Positions 8,292 to 17,088 of a DNA stretch of 55,768 bases are shown here, one piece after another; the stretch's first letter is position 1, and the number at the start of each line of letters is the position of its first letter. The stretch is from Gemmata massiliana (GTDB lineage: Bacteria > Planctomycetota > Planctomycetia > Gemmatales > Gemmataceae), in NCBI GenBank assembly GCA_000531095.1, contig HG799463.1, forward strand, positions 45,276-101,043. Reading direction: 5' to 3'. The notes under the pieces were generated by a model. That model did no database searches, was not told where the DNA came from, and was given only the letters and a program-made list of their open reading frames with translations. A program made the position numbers and the translations under genes.

Positions 8292-8753
8292 TCAGCAGCG
8301 CAGAACGTGCCGTTCGTGAAGCGCGATAAACCGGGCGTCGCGTAGCCCCTCGGGTCGGCCACGCGGGTACAGCCCTCGGTCGGAACCGAGGTGTTCGGGA
8401 AATGCGAGTAACCCGGCCTGCGCGAGTGCGAGCAATTCACCGGTCGGCTGCGGAGCCGTTTCAGTGACTTTGCTCTCCGTCAGCGCGGCATCGTGCTGCT
8501 CGACACAGCACACGCATTCATCGGGTGTGTGAGCGGGTGCCGGGTGTTCTGAAGAATTGGAAGCACTTTCGTGGCAACAGCTTCGCGCTGATTTGAGTCG
8601 GCACGATTCGATCGGGGCAGACGTAGACGTAATGGGCGCGCCAGCGCGCGCGGCCCGCACTGGAAGTGAGAACCAGCCGACCTTGCAGCAGCAGAGAGTT
8701 GGAGCCAGCGCGATCGCGACAGCCAACCCGGTGTGTACGAGCACCCGCGTCAT
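8292..8753 (-). CDS. Second cysteine-rich exported protein
   Basis: A 153-residue product beginning MTRVLVHTGLAVAIALAPT, a signal-peptide-like segment that ends in LCCCK. Further cysteines occur as ESCRL, SCCHES and DECVCCVEQH, giving ten in all, with histidines close to two clusters. The C-terminal half (about 90-153) has no cysteine except the final residue and no recognisable domain. The Cys/His clusters suggest metal binding in the periplasm; copper or zinc handling is only a guess. It shares strand and composition with the following gene, so the two are probably expressed and act together. Confidence 0.6.
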   Translation of the reverse strand: MTRVLVHTGLAVAIALAPTLCCCKVGWFSLPVRAARAGAPITSTSAPIESCRLKSARSCCHESASNSSEHPAPAHTPDECVCCVEQHDAALTESKVTETAPQPTGELLALAQAGLLAFPEHLGSDRGLYPRGRPEGLRDARFIALHERHVLRC

Positions 8754-9015
8754 ACGTTGCCAGTGAGAAGTTTCACGCGGTCATTTTCTCATCGACCGGT
8801 CACAGAGTCAACTTCACATCACGCTTCTAACGCGCAACAAATCCCAAAGTGAACCGAGAAACAAAGAATGAACGTTGAGCCGTTGCCCAAACCGATTACG
8901 CTGGTGCCTCGCTTGCGGTTCGCGATCGTTACGCGATACGGCGTTCGGGCCGTCGGTCCCGACCGTTCCCGCGTCCGTGCGGTTCCATCTGTCGAAAGAT
9001 GCAGGAGTTGTCCGC

Positions 9016-10266
9016 GTGTCCGCCCTCTCCCCTGCCCCGTCGCTCGTTCGGCTCGCGTGGCTCGCGGTCGCGCTCCTGTGGCCGGTCGCACTGCTGAACT
9101 ACCTCGACCGGCAGATGCTCGCGTCGATGAAGTTCTCCGTGATGGCCGACATCCCCACCATTCAGGGTGACGCGGGTTGGGGATTCATGCTCGGCCAGTT
9201 CAAGTGGGTGTACGCCTTCCTCAGTCCGATCGGCGGGTTCGTCGCGGACCGGTTCAGTCGCCGGTTCACCATCTGTGGGAGCCTGTTCGTGTGGTCCGCG
9301 GTGACATGGGCGACCGGCCGCGTCACAACTTACGACGAACTACTCGTCGCGCGCGCCCTCATGGGTATCAGCGAGGCGTTTTACATGCCTGCTGCCCTCG
9401 CACTCATTGCGGACTACCACACCGGGCACACGCGGTCGCGTGCGATCGGGTTGCACCAAACGGCGATCTACTGCGGCGTCATTGCCGGTGGCTTTGGTGG
9501 GTACGCGGCGGACGCGCCCGATTTTGGCTGGCGCGGCGCCTTCAACATCTGCGGCATCTGCGGCATGCTCTACGCCGTTCCGCTCATACTGCTTCTCCGC
9601 GACGCACCGCGAAAGCCCACTGCCGTTGAGGACGCGCCGAAAGTATCCCCAGTCCGCGCAGTAACCGAGCTACTCAGCAACCTCTCGTTCGTGTTGCTGG
9701 TGCTGTACTTCACGCTCCCGGCGCTCGCGGGGTGGGTCGTTCGAGACTGGATGCCTGCGATCCTCAAAAAACAGTTCGACATCGGCCAGGGGAAAGCGGG
9801 CGTGGCCGCGACGCTGTACTGGCAGTCGGCGGCCCTTGTAGGCGCGTTCGTGGGCGGGTGGCTCGCGGACCGCTGGATGCGCACCAACGAACGCGGGCGT
9901 ATCTTCGTGAGCGCGATCGGGATGTGCTTCATCGTCCCCGCGATGTTCGGTGTTGGGAACGCGGGGACTCTCAGCATGGCAATCGCGTTCCTGGTGCTCT
10001 TCGGTTTGGGGTGGGGGTTCTTCGATTGCAACAACATGCCGATCCTCTGCCAGATCGTCCGGCCCGAACTGCGCGCGACCGGATACGGGATCATGAACCT
10101 CGTGAGTATCAGTTGCGGCGGCCTCGCGGATTGGGGCTTCGGCGAAATGCGCGACCGTAACGTGCCGCTCAACATCATTTTCAGTGTGTTCGCGAGCTTC
10201 GCGATCTTCTCCATCGTGCTCGTCCTGCTCATTCGTCCCCGGTGCAAGAGCACCGATGAAGTGTGA
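9016..10266 (+). CDS. Major facilitator superfamily transporter
   Basis: A 416-residue, about twelve-helix permease. The loop between helices 2 and 3 reads GGFVADRFSRR, the family G-x-x-x-D-R-x-x-R motif, and the equivalent loop in the second half reads GGWLADRWMR. The first helix contains ALLNYLDRQMLA, which resembles the spinster-like and anion:cation symporter branches (NYxDR). I chose GTG 9016 because AGGAG lies eight bases before it; the frame is open upstream to 8875 but that part has no membrane helix. The substrate cannot be inferred, and no catabolic gene is next to it. Confidence 0.85.
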   Translation: MSALSPAPSLVRLAWLAVALLWPVALLNYLDRQMLASMKFSVMADIPTIQGDAGWGFMLGQFKWVYAFLSPIGGFVADRFSRRFTICGSLFVWSAVTWATGRVTTYDELLVARALMGISEAFYMPAALALIADYHTGHTRSRAIGLHQTAIYCGVIAGGFGGYAADAPDFGWRGAFNICGICGMLYAVPLILLLRDAPRKPTAVEDAPKVSPVRAVTELLSNLSFVLLVLYFTLPALAGWVVRDWMPAILKKQFDIGQGKAGVAATLYWQSAALVGAFVGGWLADRWMRTNERGRIFVSAIGMCFIVPAMFGVGNAGTLSMAIAFLVLFGLGWGFFDCNNMPILCQIVRPELRATGYGIMNLVSISCGGLADWGFGEMRDRNVPLNIIFSVFASFAIFSIVLVLLIRPRCKSTDEV

Positions 10267-10466
10267 GTATGTACTTTTAAGAGCAATCAAAACCGGTCGG
10301 GATCGGGCGCCCGGTCTCTTCAGCTTCCGCCACTTCCGGGATCGATACCGGTTCGCGCAGTGCAACCCCACTTTTCGAGGAGGCGCGCGGATTGCTCATT
10401 GGCTCTCGTCGTCCGCGCGGGATAATGCTTGCGCGGGCAACGAAGACCGCACCGGGAGAGCGCACC

Positions 10467-10667
10467 ATGAAACTGTTCTTAATCACTGCGTGCTGGGTTC
10501 TGATCGGGTGTGGGGTCATTTTCGGGCTGGTTCACGGCATCGTTCCTCACCTACTCACACCGGACCTGTTTCCGAAAGCACAGGCACGCGAAGTCCAACA
10601 TGTACCCGTGGAAAACGTAATCACGAGCGCCGGTTTCGCCGTGGGCGCCGGAACCGAACACAAGTAA
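10467..10667 (+). CDS. Small single-pass membrane protein
   Basis: A 66-residue product: a hydrophobic segment at 2-25 (LFLITACWVLIGCGVIFGLVHG) followed by a polar tail of about 40 residues. GGGAGAG precedes ATG 10467 at good spacing. No family recognised. The tail would lie outside the cytoplasm if the segment acts as a signal anchor. Confidence 0.5.
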   Translation: MKLFLITACWVLIGCGVIFGLVHGIVPHLLTPDLFPKAQAREVQHVPVENVITSAGFAVGAGTEHK

Positions 10668-11329
10668 ATGCAATCTGCATCACCCATATCAAATTAAAAA
10701 CGCGATCGAAGCAGAGATAGTCCAGGGGGCTTTCAAAGGGGGGTCGCCTTTGCTGCCTCTGCTTCCCAGTTTGCCCATTCCGCACAATTCGCATCGGATA
10801 GCCCACGACGGCTAGCCCCGTTTCAGTTTGCTTGTAGCGAGCCGCGACCGCTAGGGAGTGGGAGGCGCCCCCATTTATCGTCACGGTTCCACGCACAGGA
10901 TGCCCCGCTCCCTTGCGGTCACGGCTCGTTTAGTCGCTACGGATCTCGAAACGAGACTAACAATTGCCAACGCTACTGCCCTGAAAAAGCCGCTTTCTGC
11001 GCGCGTCACATCCGTCACAAAACCTCGTCATTGCCCACAATTCCTGGGGTTTTCGAGCATGTTCAATTCGCGCGGCTAACAATTGCTAACGTTTTGGCCC
11101 CAGCCCGTGCAACACTCACAGTCCGCCATTACAAGAAATGGCAGATTCGAGCGAAAGTCACAAAGGAGAGCTTCCGTTTCTGCGGCCGAAGAAGCCCCAC
11201 TCACTCCAGAATCCTGAGCCGAAAAGCACCCAGCGCCTTTTTCTTGACACAGTTGGTGGCCGGCGCAAGTCCGTTGATGGGTCGCGTTACACGCATGCAA
11301 CCCAACTTCACGGCAGCGGACGCTTAGCC
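10668..11329. other. Non-coding stretch with a repeated 16-base motif
   Basis: I see no convincing gene here. Two near-identical 16-base motifs, CTAACAATTG(C/C)CAACG at 10957-10972 and CTAACAATTGCTAACG at 11076-11091, lie 119 bases apart; each contains the palindrome CAATTG. A TTGACA box occurs at 11244-11249, but no good -10 follows. Confidence 0.35.
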
Positions 11330-11587
11330 ATGATTGCTCAAATCACCTCCACCGTTCTGTACGTCGGCCTCGCGGCGAGCGTCATGTTCCAGGTCGCGAC
11401 CGTTGTTCGACTCGCTGCTCGAAACGTCCAAAAGCGGACCGCCAACGAAGCCAAAGCCCAACCCGCGGCCCGGTCGGTGCAACCCGCCTCCCTCGCCCGC
11501 CCCACAGTCGCAAAGCCCGTGTCGCGCATCCGCCGTCGCGACTACCGCCTCGCCCTCCGCGCGGCGAAGGCTTCCCTCTCTGCATGA
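11330..11587 (+). CDS. Small membrane protein with arginine-rich tail
   Basis: An 85-residue product with one hydrophobic segment (about 5-27, STVLYVGLAASVMFQVATVV) and a basic, alanine/proline-rich tail ending RIRRRDYRLALRAAKASLSA. No family recognised. The frame is open further upstream but the extension has no protein-like pattern. The upstream ribosome site is weak, so confidence is moderate. Confidence 0.4.
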   Translation: MIAQITSTVLYVGLAASVMFQVATVVRLAARNVQKRTANEAKAQPAARSVQPASLARPTVAKPVSRIRRRDYRLALRAAKASLSA

Positions 11588-11665
11588 AATCTTGACAATC
11601 GGGCGGCACGTCGGTTGCAACCACCATGGCCCGTCGCCCGACAGGATTCCAACAGAGGGCCACAA

Positions 11666-11980
11666 ATGCTTCGTCACGTTTTCGCTCTGGCGTCGGTTGC
11701 GGTTCTGGCACTCGCTTTCAGCCCGGCGTTCGCAGAAGATACGAAGCCGGGAACCCATGAAGGCAAAGTCGTCAAGGCCGAGGCCGGCAAGCTGACGATG
11801 ACCGACAAAGACGGGAAGAAGGAGCACACGCACGTCATCCCGGCCACCGCAAAGGTGACTTGTGACGGTAAAGAGTGCAAAGTCGAAGACCTGAAGCCCG
11901 GTTCGGCGGTCAAAGTGACGACGGAAAAGAAGGAAGACAAGTTAGTCGTCGTGAGCGTCGAAGCAAAGAAGGCCGATTAG
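11666..11980 (+). CDS. Small exported lysine-rich protein
   Basis: A 104-residue product with a textbook signal peptide ending FSPAFA (cleavage about residue 23). The mature part is lysine- and threonine-rich, looks like a small beta-barrel (GKVVKAEAGKLTMTDKDGKK, then HVIPATAKVTCDGKECKVEDL, ending KLVVVSVEAKKAD) and has two cysteines that could pair. It resembles OB-like DUF5666-type exported proteins common in planctomycetes, an assignment from pattern only. AGAGGG precedes ATG 11666, and a TTGACA box lies at 11592-11597. A strong bidirectional terminator follows. Confidence 0.65.
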   Translation: MLRHVFALASVAVLALAFSPAFAEDTKPGTHEGKVVKAEAGKLTMTDKDGKKEHTHVIPATAKVTCDGKECKVEDLKPGSAVKVTTEKKEDKLVVVSVEAKKAD

Positions 11981-12038
11981 TTGGGACGGGAACGGCAGTT
12001 CCTCATGTGTGGGAACTGCTCTTCTCGGATTAAAAAGG

Positions 12039-12068
12039 AACGCCCCTGAATTATCAGGGGCGTTTTTG
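12039..12068. terminator. Bidirectional intrinsic terminator
   Basis: AACGCCCCTGA (12039-12049) pairs with TCAGGGGCGTT (12054-12064) across a four-base loop, followed by a T-run on the plus strand and preceded by an A-run (so T-run on the minus strand). It separates the exported-protein gene from the convergent carboxymuconolactone decarboxylase gene. Confidence 0.9.
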
Positions 12069-12173
12069 TATTTCCGACACGAGCATCCGCCTGAAGTGTA
12101 ATCTAAATTACCAGTTACGGATGTCGTTGTTACATTTTCACACACGATTGAAACGGACGGTTCACCGATTCAG

Positions 12174-12665
12174 TTAGCTCGCCACTCCGGTAATGGTAGC
12201 CGCCATTTGCGCACGCAGGTGCGGCTTGTAGGTTCCCGGTACTGCGCGGAAGCTGATCGCGAGCCGGTTCCACCCGTTGATCGAGATCACTGCCCACGTC
12301 AGGTCGACCAACTCTTTCTCGGTGAAGTGTTTACGGGCTTCGGCGAAGGCTTCATCCGGAACGCCGTCTTCGAGTTCGGTGACCAGTTCCGCCCAGGCGA
12401 GCGCGGCCCGTTCCCGGTCCGTGAAGAACGGTGTTTCGCGCCACGCGCTCAGGGCGTAGAGCCGTTGCTCCGTTTCGCCCGCCGCCCGCGCGTCCTGCGT
12501 GTGCATGTCCAGGCAGTACGCACACCCGTTAATCTGTGAGGCGCGAGTTTTCACCAGTTCGAGAAGCGCGTGTTCCAACCCGCTCCCGCGAACATATGTT
12601 TCCAGCGCGTACATCGCTTTGAGCGGATCAGGAGCGTGCTTCAGGTAGTTCACTCGAGCTTCCAT
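12174..12665 (-). CDS. Carboxymuconolactone decarboxylase / AhpD-like family protein
   Basis: A 163-residue alpha-helical protein with the AhpD-type active site NGCAYCLDMH (Cys48, Cys51, His55), which in the family supports peroxidase or thiol-disulfide chemistry. I chose ATG 12665 because GGGAGAG lies eight bases upstream; the frame stays open to an ATG at 12710. The start lies 38 bases inside the end of the ECF41 sigma gene, so the two are translationally coupled. Linkage of a carboxymuconolactone decarboxylase gene to an ECF41 sigma factor is a known conserved context, and this protein is the likely regulon member. Confidence 0.88.
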   Translation of the reverse strand: MEARVNYLKHAPDPLKAMYALETYVRGSGLEHALLELVKTRASQINGCAYCLDMHTQDARAAGETEQRLYALSAWRETPFFTDRERAALAWAELVTELEDGVPDEAFAEARKHFTEKELVDLTWAVISINGWNRLAISFRAVPGTYKPHLRAQMAATITGVAS

Positions 12666-13578
12666 TGTGCTTTCTCTCCCAAGGTCCGGGGCGATAAGTT
12701 CCGTCGTCATCGGCCGAAGGCGATGAGGGCCAGCGGCTCAGCTTGTCAGGGTTTAGCACGACGAAGAGGGTATCAACGCGATCTTCGCGAGCCGCGAACG
12801 TGAGGACTTCCACGGGTCGGCCCGCGATCGTGAACACCATCCCCGGCGCGCCGTTTACGGTGGCCGGAGCGAGGTCGCCCAACTGCCGCAACTTGCGGAA
12901 CACGACGGCGAGCAGATTGGCGATCCGGCGCGTCCCGATCACAGGGCGCGGAGCGGCGTGGGTCTTCCCTCCACCGTCCGAGAACAGCGTCGCGTCGGAC
13001 GTTAGCATCGATTCGATCGCCCCCACGTCCCCGGATCGACACGCCGTGAAGAACCGCTCCGCCAGTTCGCTCACGCGCTCGGGTGCGGCATCGAACCGCC
13101 GCTCGCGCGTGTCGAGGCGCTTCTTCGCGCGGGCCGCGATTTGCCGGATGTTGACGGGGGACTTATCGAGCAACTCCGCGATCTCATCGAACTCGTAGCC
13201 GAACACTTCACGGAGCAGATAAGTTGCTCGTTCGGTGGGCGAAAGCGTTTCGAGCAGGACGAGGAACGCCATCGAAAGCGAATCGGCCAGTTCGGTGCGA
13301 TCAGTTGCCCCGGCCCACGAATCCGCGACCGGTTCCGGGAGCCACTGACCGACGTATTCTTCGCGCTTGGCCTTCCGTAACCGGTCGATGCACACCCGGG
13401 TGGTGGTCTTTACGAGCCACGCCTCGGGTGTCTCCACTTCGGCCACATGCTGCTGGTAACGCAGGAAGGCGTCCTGCACCGCGTCCTCGGCGTCGGCCAC
13501 GGTTCCGAGCATCCGGTACGCCACCGACAGCAACTTCGGTCGCAGGTTCTCAGCGCTGTGTGGAGACGGCTCGCTCAT
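12628..13578 (-). CDS. ECF41-group RNA polymerase sigma factor
   Basis: A 316-residue extracytoplasmic-function sigma factor. Region 2 (about 12-75, YRMLGTVADAEDAVQDAFLRY) binds the -10 element, region 4 (about 105-160, SPTERATYLLREVFGYEFDEIAELL) the -35. A C-terminal SnoaL-like domain of about 130 residues follows. The two ECF41 hallmarks are visible: WLPEP at 79-83 in the linker and DGGGK at 201-205 in the C-terminal domain. In this group the fused domain, rather than an anti-sigma factor, controls activity. A GAGGGAGTGA ribosome site precedes ATG 13578. The promoter at 13605-13631 matches the group consensus, implying autoregulation. Confidence 0.93.
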   Translation of the reverse strand: MSEPSPHSAENLRPKLLSVAYRMLGTVADAEDAVQDAFLRYQQHVAEVETPEAWLVKTTTRVCIDRLRKAKREEYVGQWLPEPVADSWAGATDRTELADSLSMAFLVLLETLSPTERATYLLREVFGYEFDEIAELLDKSPVNIRQIAARAKKRLDTRERRFDAAPERVSELAERFFTACRSGDVGAIESMLTSDATLFSDGGGKTHAAPRPVIGTRRIANLLAVVFRKLRQLGDLAPATVNGAPGMVFTIAGRPVEVLTFAAREDRVDTLFVVLNPDKLSRWPSSPSADDDGTYRPGPWERKHNGSSSELPEARS

Positions 13579-13604
13579 GTCATCACTCCCTCTTCACGAC
13601 CAAG

Positions 13605-13631
13605 GACGGGGACGGGAGCAGTTCTGTGACA
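13605..13631 (-). promoter_or_regulatory. ECF41-type autoregulatory promoter
   Basis: Read on the minus strand: TGTCACA (13631-13625), 16 bases, then CGTC (13608-13605). This is the published ECF41 promoter consensus with the correct spacing, about 27 bases before the sigma gene start codon. It implies a very short leader and positive autoregulation of the sigma gene and the overlapping decarboxylase gene. Confidence 0.85.
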
Positions 13632-13657
13632 CCGGGCGAAAGTTTTTCGCGAACCCT

Positions 13658-14215
13658 TCAGCTTTCTTCCGCCGAAGGTAATCCGGGTAACCCATCGATA
13701 CTCGCGCGGTTCTTCTGCGCTCGATATTGCGTCAACCCCTCGGCGCCCTTCTTGTCGGCCCACGCAACGAGTTGCTCGCGGTCGCCCGCATATTGGTAAA
13801 GCGGAACCGCGTAACCGCACGAATCCGCAATCCGGCTCACGTCCATTACCACCACCGCGCGAACGCCGGCCAGGTCCGGGAACGCGGCAGAAACACTCGA
13901 CCAGTCCGGATCGCCCGGTTCGACGGCCCGACCGTGCCCGTACAGACGCAGAATGCGCGGCCGCCCCTCGAAGGCGCAGAACATGATCGTGAGGCGCCCG
14001 TTCTCGCGCAGGTGAGCGATCGTTTCTACGCCGCTGCCGGTCAGGTCCAGGTACGCAACCGTGGTCGAGCCGAGCACGCGGAAGGTGTCCAGACCCTTGG
14101 GCGATACGTTCACGTGCCCGTCCGCAGAAAGTGGTGCGGTGGCGACAAAGTACATGTGTTGCCGGGCGATGAAGTTCCGCAGATCGTCGTTGATTTCGGT
14201 GAACGTCTTGCCCAT
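13658..14215 (-). CDS. Pyridoxamine 5'-phosphate oxidase family (FMN-binding split barrel) protein
   Basis: A 185-residue protein of the split-barrel flavoprotein type: MYFVATAPLSADGHVNVSPKGLDTFRVL at about 24-52 is the typical opening (small-molecule flavin reductase-like), followed by the barrel strands LTIMFCAFEGRPRILRLYGHGRAV. It likely binds FMN, heme or F420; substrate unknown. GAGGG precedes ATG 14215. It ends 27 bases before the ECF41 promoter and is on the same strand as the sigma gene, so it lies upstream of, not within, the promoter's transcript. It is divergent from the SDR gene. Confidence 0.8.
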   Translation of the reverse strand: MGKTFTEINDDLRNFIARQHMYFVATAPLSADGHVNVSPKGLDTFRVLGSTTVAYLDLTGSGVETIAHLRENGRLTIMFCAFEGRPRILRLYGHGRAVEPGDPDWSSVSAAFPDLAGVRAVVVMDVSRIADSCGYAVPLYQYAGDREQLVAWADKKGAEGLTQYRAQKNRASIDGLPGLPSAEES

Positions 14216-14342
14216 ACGACCCTCACAATTCGGGAGACTGCGCGTGCCGCCGCTCCACGTGCTGGGAGTAAGATTAGCCCTCGCCGTGCGGTAAGTCCGT
14301 TCAAGCGATTCCTGCAACACGCAGAAACCGAGGAGATCGGCA

Positions 14343-15086
14343 ATGGGACAGCACTTAACGGGCAAAGTGGCTCTGGTGACCGGGGCGTCACGCGGGATCG
14401 GCCGGGCCATCGCCCTTCGCTTGGCCGCGGACGGCGCCGCGGTTGTGGTGAACTTTGCGGGCGGCGCTCAACAGGCCGCGGAAACCGTGACCGCAATTGA
14501 ACGTGCCGGTGGGAAGGCAGTCGCGGTTCAGGCCGACGTGAGCAAAGTCGCCGACGTGCGCCGGCTGTTCGACGCCACTTTTGAACGATTCGGCCGACTC
14601 GATATTGTGGTGAACAATGCGGGCGCGCTGTTAACCAAACCCGTGGTCGAGGTCACCGAAGAAGAATACGACCGGTTGTTCGGCGTGAACGTGAAGGGCA
14701 CGTTCTTTTCCAGCCAGGAAGCCGCGAAGCGCCTGGCGAACGATGGGCGCATCATCAATTTCTCGTCGTCCACCACCGCGATGATGCTGCCGGGGTACGC
14801 GGCCTATGTTGCCACGAAGGGAGCGGTTGAACAGCTCTCTCACGTGCTGGCCAAGGAAGTCGGCGCGCGCGGGATCACCGTGAACGTGGTGTCCCCGGGA
14901 CCGACCGACACCGAACTGTTCAGTCAGGGTAAGACCGAAGAACAGAAGCAATACTACGCGAAGATGGCGGCGCTGGGGCGGCTCGGCACCCCGGAAGACA
15001 TCGCCGCCGTCGTCTCGATGCTTGCAGGGCCGGACTCCCGGTGGATCACGGGACAGAACATCCGCGTCAACGGCGGGCTGATTTAA
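14343..15086 (+). CDS. SDR-family oxidoreductase
   Basis: A 247-residue classical short-chain dehydrogenase. The nucleotide-binding motif TGASRGIG is at 13-20, NNAG at 91-94, catalytic serines near 141-143 and YVATK with Tyr155/Lys159. The closest recognisable type is a 3-oxoacyl-ACP-reductase-like or glucose-dehydrogenase-like SDR, but the substrate is unknown. GAGGAG precedes ATG 14343. It is the oxidoreductase neighbour expected near ECF41 sigma genes, though no ECF41 promoter motif was found in front of it. It converges on a DinB-type gene with nine bases between the stop codons. Confidence 0.88.
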   Translation: MGQHLTGKVALVTGASRGIGRAIALRLAADGAAVVVNFAGGAQQAAETVTAIERAGGKAVAVQADVSKVADVRRLFDATFERFGRLDIVVNNAGALLTKPVVEVTEEEYDRLFGVNVKGTFFSSQEAAKRLANDGRIINFSSSTTAMMLPGYAAYVATKGAVEQLSHVLAKEVGARGITVNVVSPGPTDTELFSQGKTEEQKQYYAKMAALGRLGTPEDIAAVVSMLAGPDSRWITGQNIRVNGGLI

Positions 15087-15095
15087 TCAACCAGA

Positions 15096-15548
15096 TCATT
15101 GTCCCCACGCACCGAGCACCTTCCGCAAATGGTGCTCCAGGTGGTCGACGTAGTCGGTGAACAACCACTCCAGTGTGACTTCGGCAGCGCCACCCACCCG
15201 ACACGTTGCACGGCGCCCCTCAGCAGACATGTTCTCGGCGACGTGCAACAAGTGCGTGTTGTACGCGCGCCAGAGATCGATCAGATCGGCCCATCGCGCG
15301 CCCTGATAATTCTGGACCCGAACCCACCCCTCTTGCTCGTAGCGCGGAAAATCTTGACCGGCCGCCAACTGCCCGCGAACGAACCGCTGGTGATTGTTCG
15401 AGGCCGAATCGACCAAGTGGCCGATGACTTCCTTCTTCGTCCACCGCTCGGGTGACGGGCGCTGCTCGCTTTCGGTTTCCGAATACTTCGTAAGCACGCC
15501 CGGAAGTGTTTGTACCGCGAATCTCAGGCGATCGATTGCGTTCTGCAT
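15096..15548 (-). CDS. DinB-like superfamily protein
   Basis: A 150-residue four-helix-bundle protein of the DinB/YfiT type, a family of likely metal-dependent thiol S-transferases. The metal-ligand histidines fit at GHLVDSASNNHQRF (about residue 46) and YVDHLEHHL near the C-terminus. GGGAGA precedes ATG 15548. It lies 85 bases downstream of the NtrC-type regulator on the same strand and might be cotranscribed with it. Confidence 0.8.
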   Translation of the reverse strand: MQNAIDRLRFAVQTLPGVLTKYSETESEQRPSPERWTKKEVIGHLVDSASNNHQRFVRGQLAAGQDFPRYEQEGWVRVQNYQGARWADLIDLWRAYNTHLLHVAENMSAEGRRATCRVGGAAEVTLEWLFTDYVDHLEHHLRKVLGAWGQ

Positions 15549-15633
15549 CACCGTATCTCCCAATCGGGTTTCTTGTTGGGGAGGTGAGACAGTGGAACGC
15601 GCCAAAAGGTTCGCGCGAATTTTTGCGGATTTT

Positions 15634-17088
15634 CTATTCCTGAATCGGCAGTTCCACCGGTGCAATTCCGGGATCGGAGGAACGCAGTTGTTTCTCGACG
15701 CCCAAGTTGAGTGACTGGAGCTTGGCCCGCAGCGTCGTGCGCGAGATGCCGAGCAGGTCGCTCGCTTGCTTCTGGTTCCCGTGAACGTGATCGAGCACAG
15801 CCGTCAGCAGCACGCGGTCAACCGATTGCGTGACCTGTCGGTAAATATCCGGCATCCCCACTCGCAGGAGGTCAGCAATCAGCGACTGTAGGTCCAATGT
15901 CGAGGATGGGCGGCTCGGTCCCCCGCGAATCGATGCGGGCAAAGCGTCCAGCGTTATCACTTCCCCCACTGCCTGCACGACTGCGAACCGGACCGTGTTC
16001 TCCAGCTCGCGCACGTTCCCGGGCCAGTGATACGCTTCCAGCGCGGCCAGTGCTTCGGGATCGACCCCTCGCACGTGCTTCCCCAATTTGCGATTCGTTG
16101 CGGTGATGAAGTAGTTCACCAGCAGCCCGACATCTCCGGTGCGCTCGCGGAGCGGTGGAAGCGGGATCGTGAACGAGTTGAGCCGGTAGAACAAATCCTC
16201 CCGGAACTTCCCCGCCGCGACCAGTGCCGCGAGGTTCTGGTTCGTCGCGGCGACCACGCGCACGTTCGTCTCGATCGTTTCGTTCCCGCCCACGCGCTCG
16301 AACCGCTGGTCCTGGAGCAGGCGCAACACCTTGGCTTGCGTCGCCGGACTCATGTCCCCGATCTCGTCCATGAAGATCGTGCCGCGGTGGGCCTGCTCGA
16401 ACTTGCCGATGCGCTTGCGGTCCGCACCCGTAAACGAGCCTCTCTCGTGCCCGAACAACTCGCTCTCAAGCAGCGCGTCCGGAATGGCCGCACAGTTGAT
16501 CGCGACGAAGGGACCGTCCGCTCGTGCTGAGTGCTGGTAGAGCGCGCGGGCGACCAACTCCTTCCCCGTACCGCTCTCGCCCAGAATGAGCACGGTCACG
16601 TCTTGCGGAGCGATCCGCCCGATCAGCTTGTAGACCTCCAGCATGGCCGGGCACCGGCCGACGATCTGATCGGTGTTGGTGTCCTGCGGCGCTTCGTCCC
16701 CCATCAGCGTCGGGGTGGACTGAATCCGCCGCAGCTCGAACGCCTTCCCGATGACCTCGTCGAGTTGGTGCAGGTCGACGGGCTTGAGCAGGTACTCGAA
16801 CGCCCCGCGCTTCATCGCTTCGATCGCGGTATCGGTGTTCCCGTGGGCCGTGATGATGACCACGGGCAGGTGCGGGTCACCCTCGCGGATGTGGACGAAG
16901 GCGTCCAGCCCGGACATATCGGGTAAGCGCACGTCGAGGATCACCGCGTCCGGCTTCTCGCGCGCGACCGCGGCCATCCCGAGTTTGGCGGTCGGCGCCG
17001 TTACGACCACCGTATCGTCGCTCTCCAGTGCGGCCTTGAGCGAGTACAGGATGCCCGGTTCATCGTCGATAATCAGCAATTTCGGCAT
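15634..17088 (-). CDS. Sigma-54-dependent response regulator, NtrC family
   Basis: A 484-residue regulator. Receiver domain 1-120 with phospho-acceptor Asp52 (LDVRLPDMSG) and KP at 102-103; AAA+ domain about 140-375 with Walker A GESGTGKE (170-177), the sigma-54 contact loop as GSFTGA (217-222) and the Walker B FMDEIGDM; C-terminal Fis-type helix-turn-helix (GNQKQASDLLGISRTTL). It activates RNA polymerase carrying sigma-54 at enhancer sites. Its ATG overlaps the kinase stop codon by one base (TAATG), so the pair is a coupled two-component system. The target genes are not evident. Confidence 0.95.
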   Translation of the reverse strand: MPKLLIIDDEPGILYSLKAALESDDTVVVTAPTAKLGMAAVAREKPDAVILDVRLPDMSGLDAFVHIREGDPHLPVVIITAHGNTDTAIEAMKRGAFEYLLKPVDLHQLDEVIGKAFELRRIQSTPTLMGDEAPQDTNTDQIVGRCPAMLEVYKLIGRIAPQDVTVLILGESGTGKELVARALYQHSARADGPFVAINCAAIPDALLESELFGHERGSFTGADRKRIGKFEQAHRGTIFMDEIGDMSPATQAKVLRLLQDQRFERVGGNETIETNVRVVAATNQNLAALVAAGKFREDLFYRLNSFTIPLPPLRERTGDVGLLVNYFITATNRKLGKHVRGVDPEALAALEAYHWPGNVRELENTVRFAVVQAVGEVITLDALPASIRGGPSRPSSTLDLQSLIADLLRVGMPDIYRQVTQSVDRVLLTAVLDHVHGNQKQASDLLGISRTTLRAKLQSLNLGVEKQLRSSDPGIAPVELPIQE

